From Gammaproteobacteria bacterium (lineage in GTDB: Bacteria; Pseudomonadota; Gammaproteobacteria; Enterobacterales; Alteromonadaceae): 64,000 nt of DNA. The stretch lies in assembly GCA_018222985.1 (NCBI GenBank), contig JAAEZG010000009.1, positions 55,052 through 119,051 on the forward strand. The letters run 5' to 3'. Below are positions 27,307 to 35,204 of this stretch, piece after piece. The notes beneath the pieces were generated by a model. It had not been told where the DNA came from and made no database searches. It saw nothing but the letters and a program-made list of their open reading frames with translations. The position numbers and the translations under genes are program-made. Position 1 is the stretch's first letter. Each line of letters starts with the position of its first letter.

Positions 27307-28614
27307 TTACAAAGACACACCACGATTCGACGCTTTCTGGCGAATATACTGTTCCCAGCTACTCGCATTACGGCGTTGGTCACTGAATTTCTTCGCTTCT
27401 TGCACAGACTTCAACGCTTCGCGGAAGTTGTTGTTGTAGAAGTGAGCTTCAGTAATCGACATGTAAACCGGGCCTTCTTTTTCAATACCATTGTTGAGCG
27501 CTTTTACATACGCATCAACCGCTTTGGTATATTGCTCAGCACGCAAATAAGCGGTGCCTTGGCGACGGTACATGTTCGCGCGTTCTTCTGCTTCAGTTTC
27601 AGCTTTAGCGGCTAAACCGTAGGCTACAGCTGCTTTATCATATTCACGAGATTGCTCATAGTTACTCGCTACCATTTGGTAGTTTTTCGCAATGGCTTCT
27701 ACATCTCCCGCTTTAATATGTTTTTCCATAATCATGGCCGCTTTGTACGGAATACCCATGTTTGAATACAGCTGAACCAATGCTTTGTAGTGTGTTTCTT
27801 TATCAAAGTAACCAGCTAAATAAGCGATTTCCATGGTCTGCAGGGACTTTTCAAAGCGCTCCATCAACATGTAAATCATGCCCAACTGGTTCCACCACAC
27901 TTTTTCACCTGGCAATACTGCTAAGCCAGATTCAAGCACAGCCGCCGCTTCTGGGTACATCTTACGTTCGTAATACGAAGCAACTTTCATGATGTACGGG
28001 TTGCGGTTAGGCTCACCTTTAGCAGCGAACGACTTGATTGCAAGGTCTGCTGGCTGAATGATTTTGTCGTATTGTTTCAACTGATAGTACGAGTTGGCAA
28101 TACGCATAAACACATCAGCATCGGCTTCGCCGGTAAACTGCAACCACTTACCGTAGTACTGCAACGCGGTTTCATACTGCTCAAGTTGCAACGATAAGTC
28201 CGCAACAAGCTTTAACATTGCAGCATGATCCGACCAACCAAGAACATTGGCATCAGCAGCTTGCTTAACCAAGGTTACAGCGCGCTGATATTGCTCATCT
28301 GCAGCATACAGGTTACCCAAGAAACGGTTCACGTAGGCACGGTCAAAGTCATCGCTAGGGTCCGTGTCCTCAAGCATTTCAATCGCGCCTTTAACGTCTT
28401 TCTCTTCGGTATACATATCAAGAGCATTCATTAAACGGCGACCGACACGCTCACTAACCGCTTGGTTAGAACGCGAATCTTTTTGCTTCTGAACATCCTC
28501 GGCAGACGGCAAATTGTAATTGATGTCCTGTGCAAAGGCAGGTGCGGTTGCAACTGCCATCACAGTACACAATACACTCGCGCTAATAATCGCTAAGAGT
28601 TTTTTGTGCATCAT
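27307..28614 (-). CDS. Periplasmic TPR protein of the TonB system
   Basis: A 435-residue exported protein with a signal peptide ending in A-P-A-F-A. The rest is helical tetratricopeptide-like repeats (for example the Y-x-x-A-L-x-Y-Y-G-K-W and Y-L-R-A-E-Q-Y units). GGAG lies six bases before the ATG at 28614, and the gene lies three bases after the TonB gene. TPR proteins close TonB operons of this type in Alteromonadales and Vibrio, where they are needed for transport through certain receptors. No enzyme motif is present. Confidence 0.87.
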   Translation of the reverse strand: MMHKKLLAIISASVLCTVMAVATAPAFAQDINYNLPSAEDVQKQKDSRSNQAVSERVGRRLMNALDMYTEEKDVKGAIEMLEDTDPSDDFDRAYVNRFLGNLYAADEQYQRAVTLVKQAADANVLGWSDHAAMLKLVADLSLQLEQYETALQYYGKWLQFTGEADADVFMRIANSYYQLKQYDKIIQPADLAIKSFAAKGEPNRNPYIMKVASYYERKMYPEAAAVLESGLAVLPGEKVWWNQLGMIYMLMERFEKSLQTMEIAYLAGYFDKETHYKALVQLYSNMGIPYKAAMIMEKHIKAGDVEAIAKNYQMVASNYEQSREYDKAAVAYGLAAKAETEAEERANMYRRQGTAYLRAEQYTKAVDAYVKALNNGIEKEGPVYMSITEAHFYNNNFREALKSVQEAKKFSDQRRNASSWEQYIRQKASNRGVSL

Positions 28615-28617
28615 CTG

Positions 28618-29229
28618 TTACTCCTGATCCAGGTTGAAATCAAGCTGAACCGTCTGGCCTGGCTGACTAACAGCCTTTCCATCCACTACTTTCGGCTTAT
28701 ATTTCCAACGCAATAGTGCACGGCGTGCTTCTTGGTCGAAAATACGACGTGGGTTTGAGTCAATAACTTCGACATCCGTTACACCACCAGATGGATCGAT
28801 AGTGAAACGTAGTCTTACCCAACCCTCAACACCGTCACGGGCCGCAGCAGGCGGATAACGTGGGTTAATACGAACAATAGGTGTCGCCTCACCGTCACGA
28901 ATTGCCAAGCCACCACCATCAAGACCTGTGTCTGCACCGCCAACATCAACATCAAAGCCTAAATCAAGATTCATACCATCTGAGTCTGACGTATCAGGCT
29001 CGTTTGGCGGAGTCTCAGGCGGCTGCTGAGGCGGAGGCGGAGGTGGTGGTGGCGTACGACGACGCTGATCCACATCCGAATCCGGCGGAGTAGTCACTAA
29101 TTCAATTGGTGCAGTCGGTGGTGGACCTTCGTTACGTCCCTCACCGCCGCTAATCAAAAAAGCCATGAAAGCGAACAGAAGGAACGTAGCTGCAGCACCT
29201 AATAGTATTGATACTATAAAGCGCACCAT
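28618..29229 (-). CDS. Energy transducer TonB
   Basis: Spans the periplasm and passes proton-motive energy to outer-membrane receptors. It has 203 residues: an N-terminal membrane anchor (residues about 5-28), a Pro-rich segment with runs of eight and more Pro near residues 60-75, and a C-terminal TonB domain with R-I-N-P-R-Y-P-x-x-A, V-E-G-W-V-R-L-R-F-T-I and R-W-K-Y-K-P. Two bases separate it from ExbD upstream. The Pro segment is short for a long-reach TonB, as in TonB2-type proteins. Confidence 0.93.
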   Translation of the reverse strand: MVRFIVSILLGAAATFLLFAFMAFLISGGEGRNEGPPPTAPIELVTTPPDSDVDQRRRTPPPPPPPPQQPPETPPNEPDTSDSDGMNLDLGFDVDVGGADTGLDGGGLAIRDGEATPIVRINPRYPPAAARDGVEGWVRLRFTIDPSGGVTDVEVIDSNPRRIFDQEARRALLRWKYKPKVVDGKAVSQPGQTVQLDFNLDQE

Positions 29230-29231
29230 AA

Positions 29232-29633
29232 TTAATCGTCCTCTGCGGCTATGGATATCTTGTCAATACCCGCTTCCTTAATTTGATCCATGACTTTAAC
29301 GACAACGCCATGCTTGGCTTCTTTGTCCGCCTGAATCACTACGATATCAGTTGGCTGTTCGGCCAATAGACGTTCGATGTTCGCGCCAACGCGCTCTACA
29401 TCAACCATACGCTTGTCCATCCATACTTCGCCATTCGCACGAATTGCGATAAAGATGTTAGCAGAAGGTTTTTTCTCTGCTTGACTCGCTTCTGGCTTGT
29501 TCACGTCAATACCAGCTTCTTTTACGAAAGAGGTGGTTACGATGAAGAAGATCAACATGATGAAAACGATGTCGAGCATCGGCGTCATATCGATCGCTGC
29601 ATCTTCCTCTTCACGAAAACGTTTACGTGCCAT
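29232..29633 (-). CDS. Biopolymer transport protein ExbD
   Basis: Proton-channel partner of ExbB with one transmembrane helix. It has 133 residues. The N terminus has the conserved I-D-M-T-P-M-L-D-I-V-F-I-M-L-I-F-F-I-V, including the Asp needed for proton movement, followed by a periplasmic domain. It lies 12 bases after the ExbB gene and directly before TonB, in one operon. Confidence 0.94.
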   Translation of the reverse strand: MARKRFREEEDAAIDMTPMLDIVFIMLIFFIVTTSFVKEAGIDVNKPEASQAEKKPSANIFIAIRANGEVWMDKRMVDVERVGANIERLLAEQPTDIVVIQADKEAKHGVVVKVMDQIKEAGIDKISIAAEDD

Positions 29634-29645
29634 AATTCTTCTCTC

Positions 29646-30170
29646 TTAATGATGTGGCAAACTGTCGATCAATTTGTGTTTTGCTCGACGCACCCGTGCT
29701 TCTAAGCGAGAGGCGAAGAACATACCTGACAATGCTGCTACCATGCCCGCCATTGTCGGGATAGTTGCCATCGAAATACCCGATGCCATAAGGCGTGGGT
29801 TACCAGTACCTTGCACCGCCATGATTTCAAATACTGCAATCATACCGGTTACGGTGCCTAATAGTCCGATTAAAGGACAAATCGCTACGCAGGTTTTGAT
29901 CAACAAAATACGCGCATTTAGTTTTTCGTCGGCTTCAGAAATCCATGCATCACGGATTTTGTGAGCGTACCATGAGGTGGTGTCTTGACGCGCGTTCCAG
30001 TTGTCGATGATTTGTTTTTTCATCTTCGGGAACACGCCAGTCAGGAACCAATAGCGCTCAATCATGAGAACCCACATGAGAAAGAGCGCCCCCATGACGA
30101 CGTACAAGACGTCGCCACCGGTACCCAGAAAATCCCTGATAGATTCCCAAAGCTCCATCAGGTATACCAT
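29646..30170 (-). CDS. Biopolymer transport protein ExbB
   Basis: MotA/TolQ/ExbB-fold membrane protein of 174 residues with three hydrophobic helices and the L-L-G-T-V-T-G-M-I block. Start ATG at 30170 is supported by AGGAG seven bases upstream and lies five bases after the stop of the longer channel protein gene. An extended frame to 30224 lacks such a site and would overlap that gene. It forms the channel with ExbD. Confidence 0.93.
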   Translation of the reverse strand: MVYLMELWESIRDFLGTGGDVLYVVMGALFLMWVLMIERYWFLTGVFPKMKKQIIDNWNARQDTTSWYAHKIRDAWISEADEKLNARILLIKTCVAICPLIGLLGTVTGMIAVFEIMAVQGTGNPRLMASGISMATIPTMAGMVAALSGMFFASRLEARVRRAKHKLIDSLPHH

Positions 30171-30174
30171 AGGA

Positions 30175-31536
30175 TTACTCCTTCTTCTCCGCGTGCGCGG
30201 CGACGATACCTGCAGCCTGTTCATCTAATACGTGAACAATTGACTTAGCGCGTGCTGCCACAATCGCGTGTACAAGAATCAATGGCAATGCTGCAATCAG
30301 ACCCAACGCAGTTGTTACCAACGCCATTGAGATGTCACCAGCCATGATTTTCGGATCGCCCGTACCAAACAATGTGATTGATTGGAACGTACCGATCATA
30401 CCAACAACGGTACCTAATAGACCTAACAACGGAGCAATAGCAGCCAAGATCTTGATGATGTTCACGCCGCTTTCAATACGTGGTGTTTCACGCAAGATAG
30501 CTTCGTCAAGTTTCAGCTCAAGGTTCTCAGTGTCTGCGCCTTTGTTCTCTTGATAAACTTTCAAGATACGGCCCAAAGCATTCTTGTCTGATGGGTTAGC
30601 AGTGTTTTTCAACTGTGAACGCATTTTCGCGCTTTCTAAGCCCAACGTGATGAACTTGTAAATTGCAATCAAGAAACCAACGATAAGTGCAACAGTGATT
30701 ACGTAACCAACTGTGCCACCTTGGTGGTAACGCTCTTCAAGCGTTGCTTTTTGAGTTGCCAAGTTCAAGATTTGACCACGAGCCGGGTCAATGTATAAAC
30801 CTTCGTAACCAGAATCAGTAGCTTCAAATGCTTCAACAGTTGAAAGCACGAAACCTTCTGGCTGACGACCTAACGGCTGTATTTCTTCCGCAGAGTCGTT
30901 GTAGTTGAAGTATTCACCGTTTGAAATCAGGTTAAATACACCAATACGAGTTACGTCGCGGTTTTCAGTTGAACCGTTAAGCAAAGTCACGTCGCTGTTG
31001 AAAGTTACAACGCGGCCTGACTCTTTCATTTCGGTCAACCAAGCTAACCAAAGTTCTTCAAGTTCGGCAATAGTTGGTACTTCTTTCGCCTCAGCGATAG
31101 TTTCCAAAACGTCTTCACGACCTGGATACTGTGCACTTACGATTGAAGTTGCAACACGACCGATAGTGTCAGCAGCTGCACCACGTGCAACACCAACGAT
31201 TTCACCCAAAGTACCTAATGCGTTTTGCAATTCGGTCTCTTTGTTAGCTAACGAGATTTCGTTTTCAGCGAATTCTGTTTGCAAACGCTGACCGCGTGCT
31301 TTTTCATCCGCTAATTGGCGTTTTGCCTGGTTCAACAAAGCTTGCTTGTCAGCACGCTCTGAAGTGAACTCAGCTTCACGCTCAGCATTAATACGCTGTG
31401 ACGCCGCACGGTTTTGCTTCACTAAATCAAGAAGTTGGTCTAGTGATTTCGCTTCATCTTGCGCATAAGCAGAGCTTGCGCCAGCTGATAATGAGAATGC
31501 TGCTGCGACCAGCAAAGATTTCACTAGTTTGTTCAT
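30175..31536 (-). CDS. MotA/TolQ/ExbB-family protein with long periplasmic N-terminal domain
   Basis: A 453-residue protein with a signal peptide (A-S-S-A-Y-A), a long coiled-coil-rich region (residues about 30-125, many Ala/Glu/Lys/Gln), a globular periplasmic part, and a C-terminal channel domain with membrane segments near 278-298, 365-390 and 405-430. That domain contains L-L-G-L-L-G-T-V-V-G-M-I. This two-part type accompanies the smaller ExbB in TonB2-like systems. The start overlaps the DUF3450 gene by four bases (ATGA). Confidence 0.92.
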   Translation of the reverse strand: MNKLVKSLLVAAAFSLSAGASSAYAQDEAKSLDQLLDLVKQNRAASQRINAEREAEFTSERADKQALLNQAKRQLADEKARGQRLQTEFAENEISLANKETELQNALGTLGEIVGVARGAAADTIGRVATSIVSAQYPGREDVLETIAEAKEVPTIAELEELWLAWLTEMKESGRVVTFNSDVTLLNGSTENRDVTRIGVFNLISNGEYFNYNDSAEEIQPLGRQPEGFVLSTVEAFEATDSGYEGLYIDPARGQILNLATQKATLEERYHQGGTVGYVITVALIVGFLIAIYKFITLGLESAKMRSQLKNTANPSDKNALGRILKVYQENKGADTENLELKLDEAILRETPRIESGVNIIKILAAIAPLLGLLGTVVGMIGTFQSITLFGTGDPKIMAGDISMALVTTALGLIAALPLILVHAIVAARAKSIVHVLDEQAAGIVAAHAEKKE

Positions 31537-32315
31537 TCTGCACGCTCCGCTGCATAGATAGGCAGTTTAATCAGATCAGGGGCGGTTTGTTTACGCGCCA
31601 TACGAATTGCTTTGGTCAACGAACCTAGGTAAGCATCATCAAGAGCTTCCCAAGCGCCAGTTTCTTTGTTGTAAATCCAACCGTTTTTCAGGTCCAAAGA
31701 CTGTGCCATCAGCGCTGCACGACCAAGGTGGAAGAAGTCAACAGAGATTTCTTCGCCTTCGAATTGCAGTTTACCTTCGTATGCGATCAGACCAGCGCCG
31801 TAATCCATTTCAGCTTGATAAGCTTCAGTGATTTGGCGGAACTGCTCAGAGGTAGCTACGTTTGACGCACCCATGATTTCGCGTAAACGCTCAACACGGG
31901 CCATACGGCGCTCTTTGTGAATTGGAAGATCCAGCTCCACAAACTGCTCCAAAGCGTCGATCATTTTGTACATCAAAGGAACCACGCCTTGCTTGGTTTC
32001 TTCGATACGATCGATCTGGCGCTGTAGAGAAGCCAGTGACGCATTTTGGTCATCAACTAAACGCTGAACGTGATCATTGTAGACTTTTAAGTTTTCGTAT
32101 TCGTCTACAACACCACGGTACTCGTACAACAACTCTTGGCTCTGCTCGAACAAAGAATCGATTTTGCTTTGAGACCGCTTGTCAGCAGTATGGATTTTCG
32201 CTTCTTCGTTTTGCAACGTAGAAACATCTTGGGCAGCTACTGTCGCGCTACCTGCAATTGCAAACATGCCAACTAAGGCTGCAGCAACTTTGCTTTTATT
32301 GATTACTTTGGTCAT
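31533..32315 (-). CDS. DUF3450 periplasmic coiled-coil protein
   Basis: First gene of the TonB operon. The ATG at 32315 gives 260 residues with a signal peptide ending in A-T-V-A-A-Q. Most of the mature part is predicted coiled coil (residues 30-120, for example Q-S-K-I-D-S-L-F-E-Q-S). An in-frame GTG 11 codons upstream is less likely because the signal peptide begins at M-T-K-V. DUF3450 proteins head MotA/ExbB/ExbD/TonB/TPR operons of this kind. The molecular role is unproven. Confidence 0.88.
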   Translation of the reverse strand: MTKVINKSKVAAALVGMFAIAGSATVAAQDVSTLQNEEAKIHTADKRSQSKIDSLFEQSQELLYEYRGVVDEYENLKVYNDHVQRLVDDQNASLASLQRQIDRIEETKQGVVPLMYKMIDALEQFVELDLPIHKERRMARVERLREIMGASNVATSEQFRQITEAYQAEMDYGAGLIAYEGKLQFEGEEISVDFFHLGRAALMAQSLDLKNGWIYNKETGAWEALDDAYLGSLTKAIRMARKQTAPDLIKLPIYAAERAE

Positions 32316-32663
32316 AGTTCCCAACCAATTTGACTTAACTTTAGGCACAACGACCTTATGTCGTCAGCCTCCCAGTTATTTGAGTGACGAAAAGAGTTTA
32401 ATCAACACTTGCAGCTATTACCGATAGAAACCCTACGGTAATAATGCTTCAATACTCCCACGATCGGCGCGACCATGTCAACTACCGATGTGAGCTTAAA
32501 TTCACTGTAAATTAAGACAAACTCTCGTTTACAGCTTCTTAACAGTTGTGCATAAATCAATACTTTTGGTGCATAATTATCATAGCTTTTAGAGTGGAAT
32601 TTGCATAACAAGTTCAGTGAAATTTTTAACTACACAAATGCTAACGCAATAGGTCATTCAACC
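32316..32663. other. Intergenic region between the TonB operon and priC
   Basis: A 348-base divergent gap with no gene. It holds two perfect inverted repeats that could be operators or RNA hairpins: TATTACCG (32416-32423) with CGGTAATA (32436-32443), and CTGTAAA (32505-32511) with TTTACAG (32528-32534). No confident sigma-70 promoter was located. Promoters for both directions are expected here. Confidence 0.6.
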
Positions 32664-32960
32664 ATGGCAATAAATTCGGATCTTTATCATCGAATTAATA
32701 GTGAAATTCAGAGCTTGGAACAGCGCATTGAGCGCTTAGCAATTAATGAAGAAAGTTTCTCAGATTGGTTTGATAACCAGTTGTTTAGTCAAGACGCTCG
32801 CGTGCCGAGTGATTATATTGCCGAATTGCGGCGGCAACTGAATAGCTTAAACAGCGCCACAACCGCAACCCGTAGCCAATGGTTGTCTGAACACCTCGCG
32901 CACCAACTGAGTGCATTGCATCAGGCGGTGCGCTGGTTTGAGCAGAAATCGGGCGCTTAA
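32664..32960 (+). CDS. priC: Primosomal replication protein PriC
   Basis: Loads the replicative helicase DnaB at stalled forks that lack DnaA. The 98-residue all-helical product matches PriC in length and in the features W-F-D-N-Q-L-F near residue 35 and W-L-S-E-H-L-A-H-Q-L near the C terminus (E. coli has W-L-A-E-H-L-A-A-Q-L). ATG at 32664 has AGG 10 bases upstream. The frame is open further back to 32601 but that part is unlike PriC. The stop overlaps the stop of the convergent tryptophan dioxygenase gene by three bases. Confidence 0.88.
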   Translation: MAINSDLYHRINSEIQSLEQRIERLAINEESFSDWFDNQLFSQDARVPSDYIAELRRQLNSLNSATTATRSQWLSEHLAHQLSALHQAVRWFEQKSGA

Positions 32961-34048
32961 TCGTGGCGAAAGTAAAAACCTAAAGCTTGGCGCACTGATG
33001 AAGGAAGTTCAGGCAACGCGCTTTTCGGTAACAAATAAGTCGCCATGGCAAAAAAATCTTTAAATACACGGTTCTGTTCGGTGGTACGCCGTAAATAATC
33101 GTGCCCAGAAGAACCACCCGTACCGATTTTTGTACCCAGCATACGCTGAACCATCATTGCATGCTTATAGCGCCAAATGGTTAGCTTTTCATCCATTTCA
33201 GCTAACGAGGTAATCACTTGGTGCGCCAAATGAAATGCCGGCTCTTCACGGTACTGTGTAATAAAGAGAGCACTGAGCATTGCGCGTTGCGATAACCTTA
33301 CTTGGTTATTTTCTTGTAAAGATTCATAACGTTCGTTATCGAAAAGCGCAGAAAAGTTGTCCCTATTCGCCTGCAAGCTGTCTAATTCGGTCGCTAACTG
33401 GGTATCGTCACTCGCATTTTGGCGAATAATTTCTTCATCGCGGTCTAACGCATTTTTCACGGCCTGTTGGTAAACATCCCAAAAACTAAAGTCCTCAAAC
33501 TGCAAAAATGGCATGCGCGCCAACCAAGCATCCACCCGGTCAAATAAATTGGGCTGCTGTTCTAATGCTTCAAGATAAGCGCGGTGCTCGTCATTTAAAC
33601 GGTTATAAAACGACTGTTGGTCAAAAGCGATACGGGTGTTTCGCGTCAGCCCTAAACGTATCTCAAGCTCTTTAAATTGAATACTTTGAAAACCAGAAGC
33701 TGGCACTAAATAATCACGAAACTCAAGAAACTCCTGCGGTGTCATGGTTTCAATGACTCCCACTTGGTCATTCATGAGATCTTGAATGGCTAAAATACGA
33801 CGCAACCGATGCGCCACAACTTGAAGCGCACTATCGTCCAGTTGGTCTTGGCTAAATTCGGTATGTATGGCGCGCAGTTCGTGTAGAACCTGCTTAAACC
33901 ACAGTTCATAAACCTGGTGGACAATAATAAATAGCATTTCGTCATGAGCTTCAGGCCCATACATTTTGCTGTGGGGAGATTGTGCATCAAGCAGCTTGTC
34001 GAGTTGCAGGTAGTCGCCGTAATAAACCGGCTTCACATTCTTCGGCAT
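32957..34048 (-). CDS. Tryptophan 2,3-dioxygenase
   Basis: Heme enzyme opening the indole ring of tryptophan to N-formylkynurenine, the first step of the kynurenine route. It has 363 residues. Family blocks are Y-G-D-Y-L-Q-L near the start, H-D-E-M-L-F-I-I-V-H-Q-V-Y-E-L-W-F-K-Q, W-R-Y-K-H-A-M-M-V with the heme-ligand His, and K-I-G-T-G-G-S-S-G near residue 310. No kynureninase or formamidase genes are next to it. The upstream side is a repeat region, then the 4.5S RNA gene. Confidence 0.96.
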   Translation of the reverse strand: MPKNVKPVYYGDYLQLDKLLDAQSPHSKMYGPEAHDEMLFIIVHQVYELWFKQVLHELRAIHTEFSQDQLDDSALQVVAHRLRRILAIQDLMNDQVGVIETMTPQEFLEFRDYLVPASGFQSIQFKELEIRLGLTRNTRIAFDQQSFYNRLNDEHRAYLEALEQQPNLFDRVDAWLARMPFLQFEDFSFWDVYQQAVKNALDRDEEIIRQNASDDTQLATELDSLQANRDNFSALFDNERYESLQENNQVRLSQRAMLSALFITQYREEPAFHLAHQVITSLAEMDEKLTIWRYKHAMMVQRMLGTKIGTGGSSGHDYLRRTTEQNRVFKDFFAMATYLLPKSALPELPSSVRQALGFYFRHD

Positions 34049-34057
34049 TGGGAAAAT

Positions 34058-34255
34058 CTCGTTGTTCGTGCGCTTCGCTGTTGGTGCGCTGCGCTGTTCG
34101 TTATTCGTTATTCGTTATTCGTTTAGTGTGTCTTGTTTTTCGAATAACGACAAGCGTAGCGATCGAATAACGACAAGCGTAGCGATCGAATAACGAATAG
34201 AGAACGAAGTGAACGGACGAACAGAGAAGCGCACGAAAAACGAAGCACGCTCTTA
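34058..34255. repeat. Composite intergenic repeat with 23-bp tandem copies
   Basis: Just upstream of the dioxygenase gene. Left part (34063-34124): GTGCGCTTCGCTGTT modules and three ATTCGTT heptamers. Middle (34141-34186): two exact 23-base tandem units built from CGAATAACGA and AAGCGTAGCG, plus a partial third. Right part (34187-34250): the same modules in inverted orientation (AGAGAAGCGCACG and ACGAAGC). The arms could fold into long hairpins. The family is shared with 6943-7216. It contains no plausible gene. Confidence 0.75.
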
Positions 34256-34265
34256 AAGATTGGGT

Positions 34266-34376
34266 GGCGACCTCACCAGCCAGCACCCCGGCACCCACAT
34301 CCCTGACTACGGCTGCTCCCTTCCGGGCCTGACCGGGTTCGCCAGTTCGTGTTGCGGGGGGACCAATGAGGTCACC
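34266..34376 (-). ncRNA. ffs: Signal recognition particle RNA (4.5S RNA)
   Basis: RNA scaffold for Ffh in co-translational membrane targeting. On the minus strand the conserved apical part reads G-U-C-A-G-G then C-C-G-G-A-A-G-G-G-A-G-C-A-G-C-C, the Ffh-binding symmetric and asymmetric loops. The ends pair as GGTGACCTCA with TGAGGTCGCC (one G-U), which defines about 111 bases. The position and length match bacterial 4.5S RNA. Exact ends of the mature RNA could differ by a few bases. Confidence 0.95.
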
Positions 34377-34388
34377 ATAACGGCGGGC

Positions 34389-34417
34389 ATTATCGCGCAA
34401 AGGCAGTCAGCTAGCAA
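34389..34417 (-). promoter_or_regulatory. Sigma-70 promoter of the 4.5S RNA gene
   Basis: Minus strand -35 TTGCTA (34412-34417) and -10 GATAAT (34389-34394) are 17 bases apart, placing the start a few bases before the RNA. The -35 lies inside the inverted repeat at 34402-34437. Confidence 0.7.
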
Positions 34418-34437
34418 GGCGCTAGACACTGACTGCC
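34402..34437 (-). terminator. Hairpin after the enoyl-CoA hydratase gene, probable terminator
   Basis: GGCAGTCAG (34402-34410) pairs perfectly with CTGACTGCC (34429-34437), with a further inner CTAGC/GCTAG pairing. It lies 21 bases past the hydratase stop and before the 4.5S RNA. Only a short T run follows on the minus strand, so termination strength is uncertain. Confidence 0.6.
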
Positions 34438-34457
34438 GATTAAATAAACGATTTCGG

Positions 34458-35204
34458 TTATTTCTTGCGATTTAAGCGCTCAGCAATAGCTTGACGAGCA
34501 GCTTCAGAGCTTAATGCTTTGGCGAAAATTTTGGCTTCACGTTCAATGCGATCAGCAACGGGTTCGGCCGGTTGCTTGATTAACTTCTTCGCTGCACGTA
34601 AACCGCCATGCGGTTTGGCTGCTAATGCATCAGCAACCTGCTCTAGGGTATCTTGCAGTTCGGCACGAGGTACCACTTTATTCACTAAGCGATATTCCAA
34701 CGCTGATTGCGCATCAAAGCTATCACCCAGCAATAGCAACTCGGACGCCCGTAAATGACCACAAGCTTGTGGTAACAGCAGGCTTGATGCCGCCTCAGGA
34801 ACCAAACCAAGATTAATAAATGGCAACGCGAACACCGCGTCGTCCGCTGCATAAACCAAGTCGCAATGCAGCAAAATCGTGGTGCCAATACCTATGGCCA
34901 AGCCGTTCACACCAGCCACTAAAGGTACACTCAATCTGCTTAAGGTATACAGAAACTCAAATGGCGGCGCGCTATCGTCAAGTTCTTCAATGGCAAGAAA
35001 GTCATGCAGGTCATTGCCGGCGGTAAAACTATCACCCTCACCAGTTAGCACCACGGCAGCTATTTTGCCATCGCGCTCAGCCGCTTGCAGTGCCGCACTT
35101 AAGGCAGTGTACATGTCTTGCGTTAAGGCGTTCTTTTTGTCGGTGCGACATAAAGTTAGCCATAACACATTATTGCGCACTTCCTCTTTAACAAAGTTAC
35201 TCAT
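34458..35204 (-). CDS. Enoyl-CoA hydratase/isomerase family protein
   Basis: Crotonase-fold enzyme of 248 residues. Family features are the first oxyanion loop T-A-G-N-D-L-H-D-F near residue 60, N-G-L-A-I-G-I-G-T near residue 103, and F-P-F-I/L-like L-P-F-I-N-L-G-L-V-P-E-A near residue 130, with Glu in the second loop. It probably acts on an enoyl-CoA in fatty-acid or amino-acid breakdown. The exact substrate is unclear. The ATG at 35204 overlaps the stop of the FabH-like gene (ATGAGTAA), so the two are coupled. Confidence 0.88.
   Translation of the reverse strand: MSNFVKEEVRNNVLWLTLCRTDKKNALTQDMYTALSAALQAAERDGKIAAVVLTGEGDSFTAGNDLHDFLAIEELDDSAPPFEFLYTLSRLSVPLVAGVNGLAIGIGTTILLHCDLVYAADDAVFALPFINLGLVPEAASSLLLPQACGHLRASELLLLGDSFDAQSALEYRLVNKVVPRAELQDTLEQVADALAAKPHGGLRAAKKLIKQPAEPVADRIEREAKIFAKALSSEAARQAIAERLNRKK

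Noticed and set aside
32540..32600. Fur-box-like AT-rich sequence upstream of the TonB operon
   Set aside because: Only a partial match to the 19-base Fur consensus was visible; too weak to report.
32402..32611. 69-codon minus-strand frame between the TonB operon and priC
   Set aside because: No ribosome site, no composition bias or domain, and it crosses inverted repeats.
34058..34255. Insertion sequence in the repeat region
   Set aside because: No transposase frame and no clear terminal inverted repeats with target duplication. It looks like a short noncoding element.
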